A stretch of 64,000 nucleotides of DNA from Vibrio sp. ES.051 (GTDB lineage Bacteria; Pseudomonadota; Gammaproteobacteria; Enterobacterales; Vibrionaceae): the NCBI RefSeq assembly GCF_002563795.1, contig NZ_PDJL01000003.1:930001-994000 (forward strand). The letters are read 5' to 3'. Shown here piece after piece: positions 56,483 to 64,000 of this stretch. The notes beneath the pieces were generated by a model, which was not told the origin of the DNA, did no database searches, and saw nothing but the letters and a program-made list of their open reading frames with translations. The first letter of the stretch is position 1, and every line of letters begins with the position of its first letter. The position numbers and the translations under genes are program-made.

Positions 56483-57703
56483 TTATACCGTCCTAACCTT
56501 CTCATTCACCTTATCGCAAATGTACTCCCCAATTGGCATGGCCGATGTCGCCGCTGGGGATGGTGCATTGCACACGTGTAGGCTTCTTGCGCTTTCTGCG
56601 AATAAGAAGTCATGAACCAAGGTCCCGTCTGATAGCACCGCTTGTGCGCGAACCCCCGCAGGATACGGCTTTAAATCTTCTACTTGGATAGTGGGGCAAT
56701 ATTTATTGACCAACTTGAGGTAGCTTGGCTTCCACCATGAATTTTTAAACTCTTCCAACCCCGTTTTTAAATGCTTCTGTGTCACCTTCCAAAACCCTGA
56801 AAAAGTGAGCATTTGAACTGTATCTTGCCAGTTAAAATTGACTTTGCCGTAACCCTCTCGCTTCCAACCTTGTACAGCGTTTGGCCCAACGGTTACTGAG
56901 CCATCAATCATGCGTGTTAAGTGAACGCCTAAGAAAGGTAAGTCCGGATTAGGGATGGGATAAATAAGGTGATTCACCACCTGATCATGCTTGCTGTCTA
57001 AGCGGTAGTATTCACCACGATATGGAATGATTTGAAAATCGGTTGGAATACCCATCATCTTAGTCATGCGGTCAGCCATCAGACCGCTGCAAGTGATCAA
57101 AAACTTTGCGCTGTTCTGAAGAGTGTGGCCGTCAGAAAGGCAAGTCAGTTCGACTTCTTTCTGTTTTTCTTCCACCGCGATGACCTTGGTTCTCAGGCTG
57201 ATTTTTCCACCGAGCTTTTGAAACTCTGTCGCCATTTGTTCGGTCACTAAACGGTAATCAACAATACTGGTGGATTTAACATATATTGCGCCTAACCCCG
57301 TAATATTTGGCTCGGCCAATTTCAACTGAGCCTCATCAAACAGTTCTACGTCAATTCCATTGACATGACAGCGTTCATAGAGCGCTTTCATGCGCTCGAC
57401 TTCTTGCTTATTGGTGGCGACCAGTAACTTGCCACAGTTCTCAACCGGGATATTGTGCTCGGCACAAAACGAGACGGTTCGCTCAACGCCGCGCTTACAA
57501 AAGTTGGCTTTTAGACTGCCCGGCGCGTAATAGACCCCCGCGTGAATTACTCCACTGTTGTGTCCAGTCTGGTGCTGAGCAAAGCCAGACTCTTTCTCCA
57601 CCAATAAAATAGAACGGTTTGGGTGACGCTGCTGCAACTGCCAAGCAGTGGAAACCCCCACGATACCGCCGCCAACAATGATGTAGTCATAGACTGATTT
57701 CAT
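56483..57703 (-). CDS. lhgO: L-2-hydroxyglutarate oxidase
   Basis: The ATG at 57703 follows an AGAGG site and gives 406 residues. The N-terminal FAD-binding motif IIVGGGIVGVSTAWQL and the family stretches HNSGVIHAGVYY, FCAEHNIPVENCGKLLVATN split here, and the C-terminal NAPSPAATSAMPIG match LhgO (YgaF). It oxidises L-2-hydroxyglutarate to 2-oxoglutarate and passes electrons to the quinone pool. It is the last gene of a three-gene operon with a TRAP transporter. Confidence 0.93.
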   Translation of the reverse strand: MKSVYDYIIVGGGIVGVSTAWQLQQRHPNRSILLVEKESGFAQHQTGHNSGVIHAGVYYAPGSLKANFCKRGVERTVSFCAEHNIPVENCGKLLVATNKQEVERMKALYERCHVNGIDVELFDEAQLKLAEPNITGLGAIYVKSTSIVDYRLVTEQMATEFQKLGGKISLRTKVIAVEEKQKEVELTCLSDGHTLQNSAKFLITCSGLMADRMTKMMGIPTDFQIIPYRGEYYRLDSKHDQVVNHLIYPIPNPDLPFLGVHLTRMIDGSVTVGPNAVQGWKREGYGKVNFNWQDTVQMLTFSGFWKVTQKHLKTGLEEFKNSWWKPSYLKLVNKYCPTIQVEDLKPYPAGVRAQAVLSDGTLVHDFLFAESARSLHVCNAPSPAATSAMPIGEYICDKVNEKVRTV

Positions 57704-57711
57704 ACGACCTC

Positions 57712-59835
57712 TTATAACACCGATGATTGAGACTGTTGCCATTTGAATGTGCGATCACTGTGAACAAAGATTGCGATAAACACTGCGCAGCTTACCACAC
57801 GCAGTAATATTGGAATGTCGTGCCACACCAATAATGCCCCTATCGCCAAAAGCACCAGTCGCAGCAGAATGTTCAGTGGCCCTTCTAGGTAGCCTTCAAT
57901 CGCACCAATAAGCGAGTAAGTACCGATGATGGCGAAAAAGCCAACGGTCAGCACCGAGGTTACATCCCAACTGACCAAGCCAGTGTAGGCAATAAGTAGT
58001 GGAACAAGGTACAAACCTTTCGCTATTTTCCACGCCATCAAACCGGTGCGCATTGGTGGTGTTTTGGCGATAGTCGCCGCAGCAAAGGCGGTCAAACACA
58101 CTGGGGGGGTTACGTTGCTGTCTTGCGATAACCAGAAGATAATGAGGTGCGCAGCCAACAATGCCAAACCTACTGCTTCAATACCTAAGCTTTGCTCTAA
58201 TAAGGTCTCCATAAAATCAGCAGGCACGAGCGCTAGCATTTCTTTCGCGGTTTCTAATCCCATTGGTGCATTAAGCAGCTCAAGTTTATCTGGCGCAGCA
58301 AGCATAAAAATAGCTTTGGCTTGCTCTGGCAGTTGTCCCGAGACCATCAGTTCTAACAGTTGGCTTTCGGCGATCAGCTGGTAAAGCGCAGGAGCCGATA
58401 ACGTACCCAGCACGATGTAAGCCGCCGTCACTGGCAGCCCCATCCCCAACACTAAAGAAGCAAGTGCAATCAGGACGATCATAATAAATAGGTCTCCGCT
58501 CGCCCAGCCATCAATCATCAAGGAGAACGTATTGCCGATGCCTGTTGTGCTGATCACGTTGATCACCAAACCAATCCCCACCAAAAGCACGGCGGTGGTC
58601 GCCATGTTTTTCGCCCCTTGAGACAACGCTTCGATGACCGCTTTAGGTCCCATTTTGTGGCCTTTGGAAAACCAAGAGGCCACCACAACAGAAATGATTG
58701 AAAGACCCGCGGCATAAGTGGGTGTAAAACCTTGTACTAACAAAGTCACCAGCACCGCCAAAGGAATCAGGTTGTGCCAACCGCTAACCAGTACTTTAAG
58801 CAGCGACTGATCACTGGTGGTAATTTTTTGTACGCCACTGCGTTTTGCTTCGATGCGTACAAAAAAGCCAACCGATAGGAAATAAATCAACGCAGGCACA
58901 AATGACACCGCAATGATGTCGACATACGGGATTTGGGTGTAAGACGCCATGATGAAAGCCCCCGCGCCCATCACGGGTGGCATGAGCTGTCCACCTGTCG
59001 ACGCCGCCGCCTCTACCCCTGCAGCAAAGCGCGAAGGAAAGCCGGCTTTCTGCATAAGCGGAATACTGATCACCCCCGTAGAGACCGTATTGGCTACGCT
59101 TGACCCCGACACAGAGCCCATCAACCCCGATCCAATCACAGCGATAAAACCGGGGCCGCCAATGACTTTTCCTGCCGCCGCACGCGCAACATTAATGATG
59201 TAATCCCCTACGCCGGAGCGCACTAAAAACGCCCCAAACAGAATGAACATGAACACGAATGTCCAACTGATGCGGGAGATAGAGCCGAACATGCCTTCCG
59301 ATGAGTAGAAGCTGCGGTAGAGCAAGGTTTCCATGCTCAACCCCGGAAAGTGGAAAATGCCCGTTGCCCACTTACCCCACAGTACAACGTAACTCAAACA
59401 CACCACGATCAGCACCGGAATAAACCAGCCCATGGTGCGTCGAATCAATTCAATAACAATCAAAATTGCCATGATGGCGAAGACCCAATCGCTGGTGACG
59501 AACTTCACTCCACGTTCATATAACGCGTCTTCGGCATAAGGAATATAGAGTAAGCACGCAACCGCGCCCATGGCAATCAAGACGTCGATGCCAAGCGCAA
59601 TCTTGCTCTGCTTGAGAGAGAGATGAGCCGGATACCAGAGTGCACAAATCACCGCAAACCCCGCAAAGTGGGTCGCGGAAATCCATAACTCCGGTAACGT
59701 CGATAAGGTATTAAACCAAATGTGCAAAGCAGACAGTACCACGCCAAACACCGTGATTGTGGTGGTTACCCACGGAAAATCAGTGCGCGTAGGCAGCTCA
59801 AACTTCTGCAATTCCTTTTCTATTGAGTCGCTCAT
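57712..59835 (-). CDS. TRAP transporter fused permease (4TM/12TM type)
   Basis: The ATG at 59835 lies six bases after a GGAG site (an earlier ATG at 59847 is possible), giving 707 residues. The protein fuses the small DctQ-like and large DctM-like parts. Signatures include SGVGDYIINVARAAAGK, GSGLMGSVSGSSVANTVSTG, GGQLMPPVMGAGAFIMAS and GLPVTAAYIVLG. It is a Na+-driven secondary transporter that works with a TAXI-type binding protein. Spacing to lhgO is 8 bp. Confidence 0.93.
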   Translation of the reverse strand: MSDSIEKELQKFELPTRTDFPWVTTTITVFGVVLSALHIWFNTLSTLPELWISATHFAGFAVICALWYPAHLSLKQSKIALGIDVLIAMGAVACLLYIPYAEDALYERGVKFVTSDWVFAIMAILIVIELIRRTMGWFIPVLIVVCLSYVVLWGKWATGIFHFPGLSMETLLYRSFYSSEGMFGSISRISWTFVFMFILFGAFLVRSGVGDYIINVARAAAGKVIGGPGFIAVIGSGLMGSVSGSSVANTVSTGVISIPLMQKAGFPSRFAAGVEAAASTGGQLMPPVMGAGAFIMASYTQIPYVDIIAVSFVPALIYFLSVGFFVRIEAKRSGVQKITTSDQSLLKVLVSGWHNLIPLAVLVTLLVQGFTPTYAAGLSIISVVVASWFSKGHKMGPKAVIEALSQGAKNMATTAVLLVGIGLVINVISTTGIGNTFSLMIDGWASGDLFIMIVLIALASLVLGMGLPVTAAYIVLGTLSAPALYQLIAESQLLELMVSGQLPEQAKAIFMLAAPDKLELLNAPMGLETAKEMLALVPADFMETLLEQSLGIEAVGLALLAAHLIIFWLSQDSNVTPPVCLTAFAAATIAKTPPMRTGLMAWKIAKGLYLVPLLIAYTGLVSWDVTSVLTVGFFAIIGTYSLIGAIEGYLEGPLNILLRLVLLAIGALLVWHDIPILLRVVSCAVFIAIFVHSDRTFKWQQSQSSVL

Positions 59836-59923
59836 CTCATACTCCAAGCTCTGGCGGCTTTTTCCATCTTAGAAATCGGTGGGGATAAAATGCCCCAAGC
59901 CGAAACTCGGGGCGAAGTTGGCG

Positions 59924-60934
59924 TTATTTCGCCATTAGGTCTGATGGGATTTCGATGCCCATTTCTTTGTAGTAACGCGCCGCACCTGGGTGAAGAGGCA
60001 CTGGCAAGCCAGCAATCGCTTTCTCAATGGCCATTGCTTTGGTGGCTTTGTGGATACCTTGCAGGAATGGTAGGTTCTCGTAGATCGCTTTAGTTAGCTG
60101 GTAAACGTCTTCTTCTGAGATGTCTTCACGAACCGCCAAGAAGTTTGGCTGTGCAATGGTTGTAACGGCTTTATCCAAACCTGGATAGGTGTTCGCAGGG
60201 ATCTCGTACTTGGTCCATAGGCTGTAGTTGCCGTTGGCTGCTTTGATTTGTTCATCGCTAAACGAAAGGATCGAGATATCGTTACCCAATGCGGCAAAAG
60301 CTTGGGTTACCGCACCAACTGGCACACCTGCTGGGGTGTTCATGCCATCGATGGTGCCGTTTTGAAGTGCGCTCGCACTACCACCGTAGCCCATGAATGC
60401 AAGGTTGAACTTATCTGGGTCTACCTTCAGACCTTTCATAATCTGGCGGCCAGAGTTCTCGGTCCCAGAGTTCTTTTTACCAATCGAGAATTTTTTACCG
60501 TCTAGGTTGTTTAGGTCACTGACTGTGCCTGTTTTCGCGAGGTCAGTACGAACAATGAAGTGCTCAACGTTTTGCCACAGCATAGAGACCGAACGCAGTT
60601 GATCTTGGCGACCACTCTTGGCATAAGGACCTTCACCAGACCATGCCCAAGCGCCGTAAAGACCTTGCAGAATGGCGAATTGTGCTTCGTTCTCGTTTAA
60701 AAGCTTTACGTTTTCACCAGAGCCCGCAGAGCTGATTGCGGAAAGTGAGAAGTGGTGCTTTGGTGCCAGTTTCACTTTACTCAAGGTTGCAAGTGCAACA
60801 CCGACTGGGTAGTAAGTACCGCCTGTCGATGCGGTTGAAAGAATGTAACTACGCTCTTCTGCCACAGCGTTCGCAGCAATACCAAAAGACGTCACAGCGA
60901 CAGCTAACGCTTTAACCAACTTATTCATTTTCAT
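59924..60934 (-). CDS. TAXI-family TRAP transporter solute-binding protein
   Basis: This 336-residue periplasmic protein has a signal peptide ending AVAEE and the TAXI pattern (LSTASTGGTYYPVG, ISSAGSGENVKLL, LRSVSMLW, TENSGRQIMKG). TAXI proteins bind dicarboxylates or amino acids such as 2-oxoglutarate and glutamate. The ATG at 60934 has GGAGAG upstream. It is the first gene of the TRAP-LhgO operon behind a sigma-54 promoter. Confidence 0.93.
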   Translation of the reverse strand: MKMNKLVKALAVAVTSFGIAANAVAEERSYILSTASTGGTYYPVGVALATLSKVKLAPKHHFSLSAISSAGSGENVKLLNENEAQFAILQGLYGAWAWSGEGPYAKSGRQDQLRSVSMLWQNVEHFIVRTDLAKTGTVSDLNNLDGKKFSIGKKNSGTENSGRQIMKGLKVDPDKFNLAFMGYGGSASALQNGTIDGMNTPAGVPVGAVTQAFAALGNDISILSFSDEQIKAANGNYSLWTKYEIPANTYPGLDKAVTTIAQPNFLAVREDISEEDVYQLTKAIYENLPFLQGIHKATKAMAIEKAIAGLPVPLHPGAARYYKEMGIEIPSDLMAK

Positions 60935-61010
60935 TATTACTCTCCGTGTATAGTCGTTTCACGATTAAGATTTACATTGCGTCAAACATTTATTAACAAC
61001 AAATCATCAA

Positions 61011-61028
61011 TAGCAATTCGAGTGCCAA
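61011..61028 (-). promoter_or_regulatory. Sigma-54 promoter of the TAXI-TRAP-LhgO operon
   Basis: On the minus strand the sequence reads TTGGCACTCGAATTGCTA: TGGCAC, five bases, TTGC. This is an essentially perfect -24/-12 element (GG at 61026-61025, exactly ten bases, GC at 61014-61013). Transcription should start near 61001, leaving a leader of about 67 bases before the ATG at 60934. Confidence 0.88.
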
Positions 61029-61091
61029 ATCATAAGCAATTGTATTTATTAAGCTAATTTTTGATGACACATGGAAACAAGCCAAATCCTG

Positions 61092-61129
61092 CTTATTTGA
61101 TAAGAAAACACTAAGCAAAAACTTGCTTA
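61092..61129. promoter_or_regulatory. Palindromic upstream activator sites, probably for a DctD-like activator
   Basis: TAAGCAA-AAAC-TTGCTTA (61112-61129) is a perfect 7-bp inverted repeat. A second palindrome CTTAT-TTG-ATAAG lies at 61092-61104, and another ATAAGCAA half-site at 61032-61039. They lie about 90-130 bp upstream of the expected start, a usual distance for enhancer-binding proteins. Confidence 0.55.
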
Positions 61130-61563
61130 TTTAATGTATGAGTATTTTCGACTTCAGAGAGCAAAAGGTTAATAGAATGTGATCAAACTAAAATAAATAC
61201 TCAATCTGCAATGAGCAATTTTTTGCCGATGTTTATTCCGAATCAAAACGGACAAGTGGAAATCGCGGTACTGTAAGGTATCAAAAATGACGCCAAGTCA
61301 GATGGTAAGTGGCGAGCGCTGTGACTGATATGAGCTACGACTTGATGCCCATTAAATGGACAATCTAATTGGGTTAACGAGCAACCGCTTACCATCAAAC
61401 AACAATTATCAATAAAATTAATGATATGTAACGCTGTAGTGGGTATCATGTTAACATTTGGTGCGTTTAACATAAGACGGTAATCGATAAGTAAGCTATT
61501 ATATAGAATGCATATTGATGGCAGAAAAAGAAGTGTTTGAGTAAAGGTTAATGTGGGGCTAAT

Positions 61564-62772
61564 ATGGACAACCAGTTTTTAGATATAAGAACGCTCAACT
61601 TTATCGTTATTTTGTTCTCTTGTATCTATTCTATTAGTCTACTTTGCTACCAATATACGCAGGAAAAAATCGAAGGCTTAAAAACCTTTTCCATCTCACT
61701 GCTATTGATTGGTTTGGGACCATTTCTACTCGGATTTAGGGGAGTAGCTCCAGACTGGCTGACTATCGTTATAGCCAACACCATCATATTGATCGGCTTC
61801 TTGCTTACACTTTACAGCATAAGTATTTTCCGTCACTTCCCTTTAAAATTAGCTCACTCTGTTGCTTTTTTAACACCAATTTTATGTGGTTTGTTTTACT
61901 ATTTCACCTTTCATGAGCCTTCAATTAAAAGCCGCATCATTTACATTAGCGTTTATCTTTGCATCGTCACCTTGTGCAGTGGGATTGCGATGTTAAAAGG
62001 GGACAAACAAGATCTAAAGTTACCAGTCAAAGTCATGGCTTACTCATTCTTTTTTTTCGGTATTTTTATGGGCTTCAGAGCAATTTGGAGTTCTTTCTCG
62101 GCGGAAGAATTAAGCTTTATGACTGCAGGTCTAATCCATCAACTGACTTTCTTATTTAGCATCTGTCTTATTGTGGCCTTAAGCTTTAGCATGCTATGGC
62201 TGATCAATGGACGCTTGGTACAGTCGATTAACGACCTATCGCATTTAGACGCGCTCACAGGACTGCATAACCGTCGAGCAATGGAAAAAATCGTCCCAAA
62301 CCTTGTTCATCAGGCGCACAAACAAAAGCAAGCGATAAGCATCATTATGACCGATGTCGACCAATTTAAAGTGATTAATGATCGCTATGGGCATACGGTT
62401 GGAGATTCGGTGATGGCAACGATCGCCAATATCTTCAAACAACACCTTCCAGAATCGGCGTGTACGTTACGATTTGGGGGGGATGAGTTCATGATTATTG
62501 TGCTTGAAAAAGCACAGCGAGCCAAAATTCTTGCCGAGCAGATTCGCCTCGCGGTCGAAAGTGAAGCCTCGCTGCAATCATTCGAAGATAAGATAACCAT
62601 GAGTTTTGGTGTCAGTGAGTTGTCTGAAAGCAAAGCTCTGCAAGCCGTACTTGCTGAAGCTGATGAAGCCCTATACTGCTCTAAATATACGGGCAGAAAT
62701 CAAGTCACCTTATTTGGTACAGACGAGTCGGTAAGCTATAAGTTTGTACCTGTGTCATCAAAAAGTGCCTAG
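61564..62772 (+). CDS. Membrane-bound GGDEF diguanylate cyclase
   Basis: This 402-residue protein has about seven N-terminal membrane helices (residues 10-220) and a C-terminal GGDEF domain with intact FGGDEF (residues about 303-307). The RxxD inhibitory site is absent at its normal place (PESA). It should make c-di-GMP without the usual product inhibition. The sensor ligand is unknown. Confidence 0.92.
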   Translation: MDNQFLDIRTLNFIVILFSCIYSISLLCYQYTQEKIEGLKTFSISLLLIGLGPFLLGFRGVAPDWLTIVIANTIILIGFLLTLYSISIFRHFPLKLAHSVAFLTPILCGLFYYFTFHEPSIKSRIIYISVYLCIVTLCSGIAMLKGDKQDLKLPVKVMAYSFFFFGIFMGFRAIWSSFSAEELSFMTAGLIHQLTFLFSICLIVALSFSMLWLINGRLVQSINDLSHLDALTGLHNRRAMEKIVPNLVHQAHKQKQAISIIMTDVDQFKVINDRYGHTVGDSVMATIANIFKQHLPESACTLRFGGDEFMIIVLEKAQRAKILAEQIRLAVESEASLQSFEDKITMSFGVSELSESKALQAVLAEADEALYCSKYTGRNQVTLFGTDESVSYKFVPVSSKSA

Positions 62773-62789
62773 CTGCACTCAACGCCGCT

Positions 62790-64000
62790 TTAAGTATAAT
62801 CAGACCGATTTAAACCAAACTTTTGCATCTTTTGATTTAAGGTTCGACGAGGCAAATCAAGCTCTTGCATTACCTCACTGATCCGCCCATGGTGCCTCAC
62901 CAATGAGCTATGCAAGATCTTACGCTCAAAGTTGTGCAATTGAATCACTAATGGGACGCCCGCCTGAGTCTCTTCCGTGGTAGTAGAAGGACGGCTAGAG
63001 AGGATTTCCATCACTGATACGGTGTCATCCAATGCAAAGCGCATCGCTACATTTCGCAGTTCACGCACGTTGCCCGGCCACGCATAGGACAAAATCGCAT
63101 TTCTATCTGCTTCACTCGGCACTCGGCTCGCTGGGTTCGTCTGTTGTGAAAAATGATCAAAAAGAATTAATGCATCGTCTTCTCTTTCTCGCAGTGGTGG
63201 TAAGTAAATCTGTGCAATATTGAGGCGATAATACAAATCTTGGCGGAATGCTTCATGTTCATGCAGATCTTCTTTTGCCGCGGCGATCACTCGCAAATCA
63301 ACCGTAATCTGTTGATTGCCCCCCACTCGCTCTACCGTATGCTCTTGAAGAGAACGCAGTACCTTAACTTGCATCGACAACGGCATACTCTCTATCTCGT
63401 CAAAAAACAGGGTGCCTTTATCGGCGTATTCCAACTTACCAATGCGCCGCTTAATGGCGCCAGTAAACGCTCCGGCTTCATGACCAAATAATTCACTTTC
63501 AAATAGGTTGTCAGGGATCGCACCACAATTAATCGGCACAAAATGACGTGATTTTCTCCGGCTTTCATTATGTAAACTGGTGGCCACCAGTTCTTTACCC
63601 ACCCCCGTTTCGCCATAAATAATCACATTGGTATCCATTTTCGCAAGCTTAACCACTTGCTCTCGTAGCTGCTGCATGACTCGACTTTGGCCAATCAGTA
63701 CTCGCTCCAAACCACTCACACTGGCTAAGTACTCTTGACGATGTAGGGTTGAAGTTTGAGCACGATAGCTCTCCACCGCATCCATCACCCGTTGAGATAA
63801 TCGCTCCGGGTGAAAAGGTTTTTCAATAAAATCAAACGCGCCTTTTTGTAGCGCTCCGACCGCCATATCGACATCCCCATGGCCGGTGATAAGTATCACC
63901 GGTGTTTGAATATGGTTCGCTATCAAGCTTTCTAGTATTGAGATTCCGTCAGTGTCGGGCAAACGCACATCACTGATGATGGCATCAAACTCTTTGCGAA
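62790..64000 (-). CDS. DctD-like sigma-54 response regulator, N-terminus outside window
   Basis: The frame stays open to the window edge, so the receiver is incomplete. The phospho-acceptor Asp (SDVRLPDTDG) is present, then an AAA+ domain with Walker A GETGVGKE and GAFTGA, and a C-terminal Fis-type helix-turn-helix (ISEVMQELDLPRRTLNQKM). Architecture is that of DctD, which activates dicarboxylate transporter genes. It is the best candidate to act on the sigma-54 promoter at 61011-61028. Its sensor kinase would lie just upstream, beyond position 64000. Confidence 0.9.
   Translation of the reverse strand, partial: RKEFDAIISDVRLPDTDGISILESLIANHIQTPVILITGHGDVDMAVGALQKGAFDFIEKPFHPERLSQRVMDAVESYRAQTSTLHRQEYLASVSGLERVLIGQSRVMQQLREQVVKLAKMDTNVIIYGETGVGKELVATSLHNESRRKSRHFVPINCGAIPDNLFESELFGHEAGAFTGAIKRRIGKLEYADKGTLFFDEIESMPLSMQVKVLRSLQEHTVERVGGNQQITVDLRVIAAAKEDLHEHEAFRQDLYYRLNIAQIYLPPLREREDDALILFDHFSQQTNPASRVPSEADRNAILSYAWPGNVRELRNVAMRFALDDTVSVMEILSSRPSTTTEETQAGVPLVIQLHNFERKILHSSLVRHHGRISEVMQELDLPRRTLNQKMQKFGLNRSDYT

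Larger units (their letters stand above)
60935..61563. other. Intergenic control region of the TRAP operon and GGDEF gene
   Basis: About 630 bp. The left half holds the sigma-54 promoter and upstream palindromes described separately. The right half (about 61200-61500) is covered by a 76-codon minus-strand frame with no recognisable features, which I do not call. The membrane GGDEF gene's promoter is presumably near 61480-61540. Confidence 0.6.

Noticed and set aside
61243..61473. 76-codon minus-strand frame in the control region
   Set aside because: Composition is unlike neighbouring genes and no domain or signal is recognisable.
1..64000. Insertion sequences, prophage genes, CRISPR arrays, toxin-antitoxin pairs
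   Set aside because: No transposase, integrase, phage structural gene, Cas gene or regular repeat-spacer pattern was seen.

Overview
The window reads as a Vibrio of the Harveyi clade (V. parahaemolyticus / V. alginolyticus / V. campbellii type), most likely part of the second chromosome. The basis is a complete lateral (swarming) flagellar locus with lafK, lafA and lafS-lafT-lafU, a swarming-control scrABC operon, a Vibrio-type NqrB, and many families shared with Vibrio. Naming to species is not possible from the window alone.

Layout. 1-3804 (minus): scrA, scrB and a scrC cut by the window edge, a c-di-GMP switch for swarming. 4309-8382: LysR regulator, GloA2-like VOC protein, cytochrome b562, YcdX-type PHP phosphatase, secreted serine protease. 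8409-16426 (minus): lateral motY-lafK-fliEFGHIJ. 16810-23868 (plus): lateral fliMNPQR-flhBA plus a degenerate EAL-domain gene. 24075-33187 (plus): flagellin lafA, a Maf/DUF115 gene with a small partner, then the filament cap, chaperones, hook-length control, sigma-28 and stator genes (lafBCDEF-S-T-U). 33269-37192: small genes, and the mdtL-yidZ pair. 37294-44063: a six-gene FUSC-type efflux operon that includes a K+-channel-like gene. 44280-47585: DUF2057 protein, ferredoxin-NADP reductase, thioesterase, PAS-GGDEF protein. 47625-50723: LysR and a divergent alkyl sulfatase. 51169-51252: tRNA-Leu(GAG). 51285-56433: DUF2913-like protein, a lone NqrB, a cyanide-insensitive-type cytochrome bd operon with its short third subunit, and a cystatin-like periplasmic protein. 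56483-60934 (minus): TAXI-type TRAP transporter with L-2-hydroxyglutarate oxidase, behind a clear sigma-54 promoter. 61564-64000: membrane GGDEF protein and a DctD-like sigma-54 response regulator cut by the window edge.

How it fits together. The left half is a surface-motility module: ScrABC tunes c-di-GMP, LafK (sigma-54 activator) should switch on the export and basal-body operons, LafS (sigma-28) the flagellin and late operon, and LafT/LafU power the motor. The lateral FliM lacks the usual N-terminal CheY-binding peptide, and a catalytically degenerate EAL protein ends the export operon. The right half is accessory metabolism and transport. Its most coherent unit is the TRAP-LhgO operon, with a sigma-54 promoter, palindromic upstream sites and a DctD-like activator close by.

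Starts were moved inward from the longest open frame wherever a Shine-Dalgarno sequence or signal peptide favoured it. Three very short genes were read directly from the sequence (34531-34671, 37037-37192, 55753-55851).
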